Assembly: GCA_902806565.1 (NCBI GenBank)
Contig: CADCXA010000011.1
Coordinates: forward strand, 62,001-126,000
Length of the DNA: 64,000 bases
DNA from: Hypoxylon rubiginosum
Lineage: Eukaryota; Ascomycota; Sordariomycetes; Xylariales; Hypoxylaceae
Reading direction: 5' to 3'
This document shows, in pieces, positions 25,177 through 35,969 of this stretch; the first letter of the stretch is position 1, and every line of letters starts with the position of its first letter. The notes below the pieces were generated by a model. That model worked only from the letters and a program-made list of their open reading frames with translations, was not told the origin of the DNA and made no database searches. The position numbers and the translations under genes are program-made.

Positions 25177-25545
25177 TATAATATTAATAAAATTCTTAAT
25201 TTAAAAATAATAATAACGATTATAAAATAATTTAAATATATATATAAAACTTAAAAAAAAATTTTTATATATTTAAAAAATAAATATATATTTAAAATAA
25301 TAACTAAAAAAAGTAATTATAAAAAGAATTTATTTTTTTTTATATTTTTTATTTGTTTATATAAATATTTAAACATTTAATAAACTTTTAAATATTTAAC
25401 ACTTAAATATTTAATAGGTTTTTAAATATTAAAAATATTATATAATTTTATTATATAATTTTTAACTTTTAATAATTTTAATAATTTTTATCTAAGCTTT
25501 ATATTTAAATTATTTTTTAAACTATAAACTATAAATTATAATATT
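25177..25545 (+). repeat. right LTR (more mutated copy)
   Basis: It aligns base for base with 17773-18141 at a constant offset of 7404. All differences I found are transitions apart from a 3-base A/T difference in one homopolymer junction (about 25258-25261). Neither copy is uniformly ancestral, as each carries some changes the other lacks. Confidence 0.85.
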
Positions 25546-27085
25546 TAATTATAAAAAAATATTAAATTTTAAATTATATATAAATATATATTTATAAATT
25601 TAATAAATATAAAATTAAATTTATTATATAAAAAAACTAATAAAAAAAATTATAATTAAATAAAATATATATTATTATTTTTTCTAGTAAATTATTTAAA
25701 ATATTATTAATAATAATTACTTATTTTAACTTTAAAATAATATAATATAATATAATAAATATTTTTATATATATTATTATAATAAATAAAATCTTTATAT
25801 ATATATTATTAAAATATTAAAAAAAAATATAATATTATAATTATATAAAACTTTTTATAAGTTAAAAATCTTGTTATTATTTTAATAAAAAAAATTCTTA
25901 AAAACTTTATTAAAATTAAACTTTAAAAATATATTATATAAGTTATATTATTATATTAAAAAAAATTATTAATATTTTTTTATATAAATAATATAATTAT
26001 AATATATTAAAAAAATAATAAAATAATAATAATTAAAATAATTTCGTAATTAAAAAAAATATTAAATAATTAAAAAAAATAAAGTTTAATAGTTTTTAAA
26101 AATTAAAATTATTTATAATTAATTTTAAAAAAAAATTTAATTATTTTAAATTTTATATATTAAAGAAATAATTAAATTAATTATTTTATTTAATAAACTA
26201 TTAAATATATTTATAATTTTATAAAAATTATTTTTATAAAAAAATTATATTAAAATAAAAAATCTATTAATATTAATATAAAATTAATTTAATATTATTT
26301 ATAATTATATTTATTAAATTTAATATATTATTTATAGTTTTATAATTAACTTAATTTTTTATAAATTTAAATAATATTTATTAAAAAATAATAAATTAAA
26401 TTATATAATATTTATATAAAATAAAATAATATATTTTATAAATAAAAAATAAAAATAATTTAATAATAACTAATAATATTTTTTTTATTAATAATATAAT
26501 AAATTATAAAAATTTATAAACTTATATTATAATTTTATTTAATAAATTAATTAGTTAAAAAGTAAATAAATAAAATATTATTATTATATTTATTATAAAA
26601 ATTAAATTATTAATATTAATATAAATTATAAAAAAAATAATATATATTAAATAATTAATTAAAAAACTAAGAATTAAATTTAATTATAAAAAAATTAAAA
26701 TAAAATATAATAATATATAAATTATTAAGCTAATAATTTTAAATATTATTTAATTTAAAATTAAATTAAAATATATAAATATTTATAATTATTAATTTTA
26801 TTAAAAAATTAAAAATAACTTAATTATAATTAAATATATATTATTAATAAAAATAAAAATAAATAAATTAATTAAAATATTATTAATTTAAAAATAATTA
26901 AGTTTATTAAATTAATTAAATATTATAAATATTTAATATTTAATTAAAAAAAATAAAAATTAAAAAAATTTAATTAAAACTTAAAAAAATATATTAAATA
27001 TAAATATTTTAATTTTATATTAATAATATTTAAATTTATATTTTTAATATAAATAATTATAAATTTAAAAAAATATATTAAATAT

Positions 27086-27149
27086 AAAAATTATATTTTT
27101 TTAATTAAAAAATTTAAACTTAATTTAATTAACTTTTAAATTTAATAAT
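27086..27149 (+). repeat. right copy of an outer direct repeat
   Basis: Partner of 13488-13552, about 380 bases from the right edge of the A/T island. The sequence beyond it diverges within about ten bases on the inner side of the alignment. Confidence 0.45.
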
Positions 27150-27533
27150 ATTTTAAATAAAAATTTAATTATTTTTTTTTTTTTTTTTATTAATATTATT
27201 ATAATTTTATTAATTAATTAAATATTTAAAATCGCTTTATATTTTTTAATTTTTTTTTTTATAATTTTATTATAATAAAATTTATAAAAATATAAATAAT
27301 ATTAAAATATTATATAAAATAAATTTTATTAAATTATATAAATTATTAATTTTTTTAAATAATAATAAAAAAAAAATAAATTTATAAAAATTTTTTTATT
27401 TATATATTTAAATATAATTAATTAATTAAAACTTAAATTAATTAAATTAATTATAATTAATAAATATATTTAATAAATTAACACGTAAAATTGTTATTCG
27501 TTAAGTTAATATTTTAAATAAAAAGTGGGTAGC

Positions 27534-27760
27534 GGTAATAGGTGGCTAGGGGGGGGGGTGGTGTGGCTGGTGGTTGGTGGTGGTGTGGCTGGTGGGTGGT
27601 GGTGGTGGTGTGGTTGTGTGGCTAGGGGGTGGTGGTGTGGCTAGGGGTGGTAAGGCTAGGGGTGTGGTGGTGTGGCTGGGGGTTGTGCTGGTGGGTGGCT
27701 TGGGTGTGGTGTGGGTGTGGCTGGGGGGCGGTGGTGGTGGTGGGGGTGTGGCGGGGCCAA
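27534..27760 (+). repeat. G-rich minisatellite
   Basis: A degenerate tandem array of units like GGTGGTGTGGCTGG and GGGGTGGTGGTGTGGCTA. The plus strand is nearly free of C and A except in the GGCT units. Runs of three to nine G suit G-quadruplex formation. It starts within about ten bases of the end of the A/T island. The Pro/Thr/His-rich frame on the minus strand is a product of the repeat and is not called as a gene. Confidence 0.85.
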
Positions 27761-28013
27761 TCAGAAGCTTCTTATTTATTACGTAATTCTCCCGGCCGCG
27801 CTTGCGCGGACGGGTTGCGCAGCTAGTACACAGCAGCATGTTACAATTTTTATCATTTTTATAAGAACTGGTATGTTCCACTTTCAATACACAGCCATGC
27901 CGGGATAACCAAGAACCTCTGTTCTGTTCCGTTCTGTTCTAAGCCCTCTATGTTCTATTCTGCGAAGCTCTTTACCCCTTCGTAATCTCCCATCCCCCTA
28001 CCCTTCGGGTAAC
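27761..28013. other. 3' flank of SEC18, no gene seen
   Basis: Short intergenic stretch between the minisatellite and the SEC18 stop codon, with a pyrimidine-rich GTTCTGTTCCGTTCTGTTC run near 27920. Confidence 0.5.
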
Positions 28014-30649
28014 TCAATACCCCTGAGGATTCCTCGACGCCATAATCGCGCTGATATCCTCGGCTAGGCTGATAGGGAGCGGGTCCCTCACGAGCGCCGT
28101 CTCGAGGGCAGAGAAGACGGCCTTGACGCCGATGCCGACGTCCTGGGTGCCCGTCAGGGTCTGGAGCTCTTTGAGGGACTCGTTGATGTCGGCGGGCCCG
28201 CTGAGCTTGCCCGACGCCGTCAGCAGGGCCTGCAGCTCGCGGTGGTCCTTGACGGCCGGCACAGCGATCTCCCGGTCCCAGGCGAAGACGCCGTGCTGGT
28301 CCAGCATGGACCGCTGGCTCGTCGTGGCTATGATGAGGAGTCGTCGGTTCTGGCGGGAAATTGATGTTAGGTCTGGTGGAAAAGGAATGGAGCAGATAGA
28401 TAAATACATACCTTGGGAGGTCGGGTTTCGAGTACGGCACCTAGGTATTGTACGACAGCGTTCGAGAACCTCGGTCCGATAGGGTTCCAATCGATAATCT
28501 TCTCGACGCTGTCAAGTATCACAATTGAAAGAGCCGATTTGTACGCATCGGAAAAGGCGCGTCGTAGGTATTCAAGCTTGGCAGCTTCGTTCGTTCCAAC
28601 GTCGATCGGTCTGATGAGTTTGACAAACGGGAACTCCGACTTCAACCCGATCTCTGCAGCTAGAGCCGTCTTTCCGGCTCCGTGGGGACCGTGCACCAAG
28701 ATGGAGAAGAGAGGAGATTTCTCGGAGGTGCGAACTGCTTGGACGAAGCTAAGACCCGTAGAAAGGATAGACTGGATGTGAGGACTGTAATCAATGATCC
28801 CGTACGGAGCAGCGCCGCTGAGTTCTTCCTCGGAAATTCCAAAGGCTGGTTTGACGTCTTCCAAAGCTTTCATGAAGTCGGCCCTCGTTAACATGACGTC
28901 TTGGGGATTGCCACTGACGCCAGTGACATCTCCCACTTTCGTATGTCTGGTGAAGGCATAGGAAAGAGCCGCTTTCACTAGACCAGATATCTCCGCACCT
29001 GAGTAGTTCTTGGTTAAATGTGCGAGTTCATCTATACTAACATCGGCGGCTAATTTTTCAATTTGCCTGATTTTAGCGGTATGGATCTGTAACTAGTAAG
29101 CAATTAATCCAACAATAGGATTCTCGGACACGCCATAGAAATGTCATGATCTCCGAGGAAGTCTAAAATGAGAAATATAGATGTTACTCACGTTGAGGAT
29201 TTGTACTCTGCCATGCTCATCTGGTAGCGAGATCTCCACGTGCACCTCAAGACGCCCAGGCCGCAACAGTGCATCGTCGATCATGTCCTTCCGGTTGGTC
29301 ATGCCAATAAGTAAGATGTTGTTGAGTTGGTCCACACCATCGAGCTTGGACAAGAGCTGGTTGACAACGCTGTCTCCAACGCCGGTACCACCTGACCCGC
29401 TGCCTCTCTGCTTGCAGACCGCATCCAGCTCATCAAAGATAATGATATGAAGTCCACTTTCTTCGCCCTTCTCCTTGTACTCCTTCTCCGCATCCGCAAA
29501 CATTTTTCGGACGTTCTCTTCTGACTGGCCCACATATTTATTGAGAATTTCCGGACCGTTGATGATCTTCGGTTCGCGAGCATTTAGCATCTTGCCGATT
29601 TGTCTGGCGATCAACGTTTTACCCGTTCCGGGTGGACCATAAAGCAGAACACCCTTCACATGGGAGATACCCATCTGCTCCACTAAGCCCGGAGGGAAAA
29701 CTCGAGATGCAAAGGCACGTCGGAAAATGGTGCTAAATTCCTCATCTAGACCTCCGATACCCATATCGGCGAACTTGAAATCCGGCCGCAGGATAGCGTT
29801 TGTAGCAGGTCGCTTCGTGGAGCCTTTTAGCTTGATGGGGTTTTTGGAATCCTTATAAAAGTTTATCTCGGGCGGGTTGTTGGCTACTAGCAAGCCTCGA
29901 ACGTCGGGCCTCGAGGATGAGTCCGAAGCTTGACCCTTCTCGTTCCCGAGAAGTTCTAGTAGCTGAACAGTCTTGATGACGAACATCAGGGGAATCCCTT
30001 TGTAATCCATGATAATCCGTTGGCCAGGAGCAAATATTTGGTCCTTGAACATCTTGGTAAAGGCATCCGCAAGTTGATCTTGGTCGTAAGGAACATCTGT
30101 TACCTTGCGCGCCGACGCAAAGCCAACTTCGACGTCCATGGCTGTCAAGGGAGTCTTATGGTCATATCTCTCCCCAACGACGGTGTCCGTCATACTAATA
30201 CCACACCATGTTCGCTGGGGATCCGATAGACTGATGCAGCCAGGCTGGATGAAATCGGTTGGGCGGGCAGTTATGACGAAGTTGCCGTTCAATAGAACGT
30301 GTATATCTCTACCGGACGGGTCCGGAGGGAAATCTTTGGGTGAGACGGCACACAGGTTTCCAAAGATGTACTGTTGGGCCAAATCGTTCCTTTCCAACTT
30401 GGCTAATCTAAGCTGAACCGGGCGGCCTGGAGGGGGGCGACTGTTCCTCTGTTGAGGCGCCATATTGTTTCCGCCGTAACCTGGTGACGGGGCACCATAA
30501 GCGCCTCTCGGATCGTATTCGGCAGGGCCACCATAATCTCGCGGTGGTCGGCTTTGGGGGACTTGATTGTAATTGCCTTGGTCTTGAACCTGACGTCCGG
30601 GCAGACCGCCGCGGGGCCCTCTACCGAAGAGGTTGTTTCGCAAATCCAT
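28014..30649 (-). CDS. sec18: vesicular-fusion ATPase Sec18/NSF
   Basis: Three exons join in phase: 30649-29192, 29086-28412 and 28349-28014, giving 822 codons (yeast Sec18 is about 760). The donors are GTGAGT and GTATGT, and the acceptors are TTACAG and CGCCAG. The protein has a Gly/Pro/Gln-rich N-terminal extension (about residues 1-75) and the N domain. The D1 AAA module has GPPGTGKT, IIIFDELDAV and DALLRPGRLEVHVEI; the D2 module has GPHGAGKT and IVILDSVEKI. NSF uses ATP hydrolysis, with alpha-SNAP, to take apart SNARE complexes after membrane fusion; D1 drives the work and D2 holds the hexamer. The D2 Walker B has Asp-Ser where D1 has Asp-Glu, as expected for weak D2 hydrolysis. It is intact despite lying next to the RIP island. 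Confidence 0.97.
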
Positions 30650-32743
30650 CGTTTTGAGGTAGGGAGATAGGGAATATGGAATGTGGTTGTCGGTGAGTAG
30701 AGCGCTGGTGGTGGTACTGTAGATGTTGTGTTAGCGGTCGTAAATCAATGTCAGACCAAATCCCGTCAGCAGGAGAACTAACCACTAACCAGGTATGACG
30801 ACACAAGCTTGCGGATGGATTCTTGCTGGAGATATTGTAGGTGGGGCGTAGGAATTCCAGATCCTATTGCCTTAGCATCTTATTTCTAATCGGTTTAATG
30901 AGTCACTTGGAAGTTGGAAGTGACAAGAATAGGACAGATCAGTATAAAGGCTAGGACTAAGAACAGATACTAAGGACAGATGGTCGTCGCTATAGGGCTG
31001 CGAGCTGAGGTTCGCCAGGCTGCGGGTAGCGGTTACGTCGCAGCTATCGTTTCAAAGCTTAAAACGTGCCGCTCTAGTCCAGATTTGGTCTAGCTGCTAT
31101 CCCATCTTTAGTTAAAGTGGCGGGGTACCTTTTTCAGTCACCACAACTTACATACCTCTCACTAATCAAATACAAGAATGCATTCATGCATTATGCATCT
31201 ATGCATACTCTTCTCGACCCCTAATTGAACTCCTCGAGCCGACGCTGAGTTTTCAATTGTCTTCCAAAAGGGATGTTTAATCATAAATGTCCGGAATTAA
31301 AGCCATATGTAACCTTGGTTAGGTGAAGATCTAAAAAGGTAAGCTAAATCACGGGAGTCATGCGAGCAGAACATAAAAAGGAATGAAAATTTCAAATCTT
31401 AACCTGTGAAGCCGAGGGCCAGTTCAGTCTTCAGCTACGAGACAGATACAAATCCCAATCAATTTCAATTTCTACTCCCTTTTCTTCCGCAGCCATGAAT
31501 CAAATGCTATCTTAATATGCCCTCGTTAAAGAGGTAAAGCATTTGAGAGCCGATTACGAAGGATGTAGTGGACTAATCTCGTTCCTCCAACCGGTCGCCC
31601 GGTAGAATGGCCTGTTCCATATCCATAGGAAACCATTGTGGAAATTTGTACGCGTAACGCACCCGAGGAACGCCCAAGTTTGGATGGACTATGTGTTGTG
31701 ATTGAAACATTTAGAATTACTTGAAGATTATGCAGTGATATGACCTATGACATACTATATAACTCTCAGTACATGCAGCCTTAGGGTGGCTGAGAGTATC
31801 TGAGGCGCAAGTATTTAGACTTCAATGTTAACTTACCCTTAAACCCTTATTAGTTTGACTGTGTGGGATGGTTACATAATCAGCGGGGATATCAGCCGAT
31901 CCTAAAGTGTAGCAAGAAAACTTAGATTTTACAGCTTCAACATCAATTTACCACCCTGAGCCAACAACTGTTAGACCTTCGACTTTAATGTAGCAGCAAT
32001 AGTCTATCTGGAGTCGATGGAGGAGTTTCGGACTAGTTCGGAAAACAACTAGCTAATCTGAATTAGATCAAATGAACATGATGAGTTGAGGTCAGTTGCT
32101 AAACTAACTAAACTACGCGTTCCTTGTTTCTCGGCTTCTATTGTTGGTTGATACTTTTCACATACTTGTCACACCACCCTTATAAAGGAGTTTTGTGAAG
32201 GGTGCCTCGAGGTGTTCCGTAAAGCTCACCAAGCATGGCTTGTTTTAGTTCCTCCCTTGCTCCTAGAACGCTCTCCCTAGTTACCAAGCAACATCTAAGT
32301 GAGGCCAACAACTACAGGCCTCCAATTTACATTAGGCAACCAACACTTAGTGGCCTAACTTGTCAATTGCGTGGCTTAGGTTTGCTCAGCAGGCTAAATA
32401 TTAATGCATTCAAAATCTCTAAACTCGCTTGCTTTAGATCATGGGACGCTATCACCTGTCCTGCCTGCCACCGGCATACACCAATTTGCATAAAATTTCC
32501 CAAATAGCCAGCCATCCCCTTAGGCTATGTAGCCTTCTTGTATATTGTATAGGTACCTATAATAAACACCTGAGCTCTAGTAATAGAATCTTGCCTTATA
32601 TATCCGCAATGGGCAAAAAGGAATCAGGGGCAACCATCACCACCACACAAGCGCGCCTAAGCCGCACCATTTTTGCTCCTGAGAATTATCACCTTCCCGC
32701 CGCTGCCGATGACTCAGATCCGGCCTCCGGCCCTCGCTCCTGT
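30650..32743. other. intergenic 2.1 kb; SEC18 5' region
   Basis: No supported gene. The first part is the 5' flank of SEC18. Four ATGCAT palindromes lie at 31178-31206. Small ORFs at 32235-32507 and 32441-32899 have no recognisable features, and the second runs into the opposite strand of the next gene. Confidence 0.5.
31178..31206. repeat. cluster of four ATGCAT palindromes
   Basis: ATGCAT occurs at 31178, 31186, 31193 and 31201, about 530 bases upstream of the SEC18 start. It may be a clustered protein-binding site or simply a small tandem expansion. Confidence 0.5.
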
Positions 32744-34942
32744 TCAACAGCCGCCCCCCCGCGGTGGCGCGAACAACGACTCGGTGTTGTTGAACCGGAC
32801 CTCCTCGAAGAGCGGCGGCGGCGCCGTCAGGCTGGGAGGGGGAATCTGAAACACGGGCGCGCCCATCAGCTCGTGCGGGCCGGGTTGGTTGGGTCCTAGC
32901 GTGGGCGTGTGCTGCTGCGGCTGCGAGACTGGGCTCGGCGTGCTGCTCCGCCGGGCAGCCTCCAAGGCCGGGCGGTGCGCTTCGGAGCATGCGTTGACGA
33001 AGGTCTTCCGCACTATATCGCTTGGTTAGTAAGTGAGGAGGAAATACCTAGAACATAGAAACGGGTACGGCTATGAAATAGGCGGCTTACGCTCCGGGTT
33101 CGCGAATTCGAATTCGAGATCCCCCTGGCTTCGGACCTCGGCCGGTGCTTCTTTTCCCTTAGAGTCGTACAGTACGAGGGCCGGCGGACCAGTCGAGGAT
33201 GAGCGCGACCGGGAGTTTGAGTGTGACGGAGACGCTTGACTGAAATCCCCCGACATCCTTCTCGTGATGGCTTTAAGCGTCGACGATGATTTCCTCCTCG
33301 GCTCGTCGGGGGGTGGTCCGTAGTCCAAGTCGCTATCGACCGAGTACAGCCGTAGTATCAACTTATTCTCCCCTCTAAGTTCCGGCGTCTTCTTGAACCA
33401 CCTTATCTTGTACTCCACGTGGTGGGATTCCTGGCCACTCTGGTGGGCCGCGAAGGAGAACGTCGGCTCTTCGTCTTGGCCGTCGCGTCGCCAAACCTTC
33501 AAGTGCACTATTCTTGCGATGTCCCTCTCCAGGGTGCTGTGTATTTTCGTTGCTTGAACCATTGTTAGATATTCTCGGCCGCGAAGTCTCCGTTGAAACG
33601 TCTCCCTGTCCGGCTTATGGTCAAACTGATAGACTATCTTCTCCAAGCAGCTTTCCATTACACCCGACGACGTGATCTCGAACCGGTGCTTAAGGTGTCT
33701 TGGTAAGAAGAACGCCTGAGACTTCGCGTCGTTAGGTATCGTATATAGTATACGGCATCTAAGATCCGGGGAAACTAGGACAAGTTAGTATTATATCAGT
33801 GGAGTAGTTGAATATCTTGAGAATCTGACCGAAATGCCGAATATGAATCTGGGAGCCGGTATTGACCCAATCGACGACTCGAACACCATCAAGATCGGCA
33901 ACTTTGTAGTTGTTACTGTTGAATTGATATGTCCGAGAGCCAATATGCCTAGGAAATGCCACCATTAGCACGGATGGGAAATCACAACAGGTCGAGTTAG
34001 ACAAACAGTGATACCGGGTGCCCCGGACCCCTAGATTGTGCTGGCTGCGTTGGCAGATATAGCCGGGATCCTAAGCCCGCATTGGCATCCGACCCCCCAA
34101 GTGCGGAGGAGAGGCTGACTGCGCTGTCTCGACCGGAAGTGCCGAAGAGTGCTATGACAGGACCACTGTGTGTGCGAGGTTGTTGCCTGCGTGCGCCTGT
34201 GGGTAATGGTTGGGTCATGTTGGCAAGCGGAGAGGGCAGCTCAGGTATCGAGTCGAGCGAATGTCTTCGAGATCTCGCTCTGAGCTCGGGCGATCTGTCT
34301 ATGCGAGACGGCGTCAGAGCCTGGGTCGTGGGAAGTTCGGCAAACGACCCTAGCTCGGCTCGAGGAGATAGATCAGGTGTATAAGGTATCCGGTGTGTCT
34401 CGTTACTGCTAGTTGCTACCGTGCTGGCTAGCGTCGTGGTGGATATTCTATTGGTATTAATAACACAGGTTTAGCAACGCTGCAGGAACCTTCAATATAG
34501 CGAGGACTCACGACGATCTAATCTCTCTCTGCAAGCTTCGTAAGGTCCAATGTTGGAGCTCCAAGTAGTGTCGATCTATTTTGCTGTTAAAATCTTCCAG
34601 CTTGGAGCCATCCGGACCGACAACGAGCCAAGCTCTTTGAGTTGCTCCCCCAAATGAGCGGCCTGGTGATAGTGTACGATCATACTGCTCAAGAAACCTT
34701 TTGCATTCGTTGAGGGTCTTGATAATGGAGCTAGCTCCTGGGTATTCGAGCTGTGATGACGCATCTGGCGTCTTTTGTATGATGTCGTCGACAAATTCGT
34801 AAAATGTCCGAACACGGACGTTCAAGTCCGTAAGCTTGTCTCGCACTTTGTCGTTACCTAAAAATTCTTTGGCTACTTTAGAGCCTAGACTGAGAATAGA
34901 CCCTGAAAGTTGAACGATCGATAATATCGTCCCGGGCTCCAT
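32744..34942 (-). CDS. unknown protein with HeLo-like N-terminal domain
   Basis: The exons I can support are 34942-34512, 34447-about 34015, 33948-33830, 33774-33091 and 33012-32744. Junctions 1/2, 3/4 and 4/5 are in phase with good sites (GTGAGT...CAATAG; CTAACTTGTCCTAG; GTAAGC...TATAG). Junction 2/3 is not: exon 2 reaches GTATCA in phase 0, but exon 3 (HIGSRTYQFNSNNYKVADLDG) needs phase 2. So either another donor is used or there is a one-base fault. Residues 1-143 (MEPGTILSIVQLSGSILSLG, then helical) resemble the N-terminal domains of fungal STAND proteins. A Ser/Pro-rich linker follows, then a globular part (FFLPRHLKHRFEITSSG, HHVEYKIRWFKKTPELRGE), then a Pro/Ser-rich tail. I do not recognise the globular part. 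No P-loop or ankyrin repeat is seen. Confidence 0.65.
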
Positions 34943-35969
34943 TTTGGTCCCGGGAGTTAGGAACTACCCACGCGAGCTCAGATTAAGCTGGAACCCCGTC
35001 TCACATAAGGCCTTTGTGGGGGGCGGCTCGGGAGCGTCCCTAAAACATGGGACTACAGGCTTGCGTGGTATCATGGCTCGGATCTAAGACAGAGGGTCCT
35101 GACTGACGGGTTTTCCCAATGAGAATTCGAAGAAATATGCACCCCTAGGTTGTTATAAATTAGTGAAATTGGAGATCCAACAGGGATACCTTTCAGGGCG
35201 TCCAATAGAAATCCGCATTTTGGCCACGTTTTTAACGAGCCGCTATTAGTATTTTATATCATGTTAAACACGACACCCCTTGGATCAGCCCAATTTGTCG
35301 GTTAATTTGTCCCGTTGCACTCTTCAGAGGCTCCTTCGCCAGCTCGGCCGTCCTTGGTGGGTGTTATTCATGTCATTCTCCAATCACTTCCACTAATGTA
35401 GCGGGCTTCGTCAGAGCTTTCAAACGATGGCGGATGCTCTAGGAGCCTTGACGTGCAGGGTCCGCCTTAAGGTTGTTTTCGCCTGGCAGAAATGGCGTTC
35501 ATCCCATGTGAGGCCACCCCCTATTGGCTAGGGGCATGGTGTGCGCAGCACGTATTCGAGTGAGTATGGTGGCACCAGGTCTCGAATAGCGGCAAGAGAT
35601 GGCGGATGGCTTTCTTGAACATGGCCGGTCAGGGCATGACTGATGCCGTCAAGAATGTCTCACCGAAATCTCCAATGCAGAGGTGCGGCTGAGTCGTTCC
35701 AGAACCTGTTTGCATGGGAAAACGAGGTTGCAGAGCACTATCATGTGGCATATCAGGCATATCCTCCCGTCGACCGGGCGGAATACCCAAGATTAATGCG
35801 GTATCGCGAATGCTGGGCAGGCAGATTCCAAACCGTGAAGGAACTGTGAAGGAGTCCGCAACTAGACACATATATCCTTGCCGGAATACGAACTTTTACC
35901 TGAGAATGTGAATCTCTGCCGAACCACTCTTGACTCTCCAAAGAACAACCTGCAAATTCATCGCACGTC
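34943..35969. other. divergent intergenic region, about 1 kb
   Basis: This lies between the starts of the HeLo-like gene (minus) and the MFS transporter (plus), so it holds both promoters. A 68-codon ORF at 35643-35849 has no recognisable features and is not called. Confidence 0.5.

Larger units (their letters stand above)
17773..25545. mobile_element. RIP-destroyed LTR retrotransposon
   Basis: Two direct 369-base repeats bound 7035 bases of internal sequence (7773 in total), a usual size for a fungal Gypsy or Copia element. No gag-pol frame survives; stops occur in every frame. The internal plus strand is richer in T than in A, while the flanking parts of the island are richer in A. Retrotransposon coding strands tend to be A-rich, so the element may read on the minus strand; this is inference. 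I could not identify a primer-binding site, polypurine tract or target-site duplication with confidence. Confidence 0.85.
13205..27526. repeat. RIP-mutated A+T island (14.3 kb)
   Basis: G and C number only about 0-6 in most 60-base lines, and no ORF of 60 codons survives on either strand across 14 kb. Surviving C is mostly followed by T or G, and CpA is rare while TpA is everywhere. This is the mark of repeat-induced point mutation, which changes CpA to TpA in duplicated DNA of Pezizomycotina. Direct proof of mutated repeats comes from the LTR pair inside it. It is transposon-derived heterochromatin. It could be part of a small regional centromere, but it is short for one and flanked closely by genes. 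Confidence 0.92.

Noticed and set aside
13205..27526. A centromere
   Set aside because: An A/T-rich RIP block fits a fungal centromere in composition, but 14 kb is short for most Pezizomycotina and a single LTR element explains half of it. CENP-A mapping would be needed.
13205..27526. A mitochondrial insertion
   Set aside because: The A/T content is high enough to suggest mtDNA, but no mitochondrial gene, tRNA or intron pattern is seen, and the LTR transitions show RIP instead.
27546..27887. 113-codon Pro/Thr/His-rich ORF on the minus strand
   Set aside because: It is a translation of the G-rich minisatellite. The non-repeat start has no recognisable features, and the frame is expected from the base composition.
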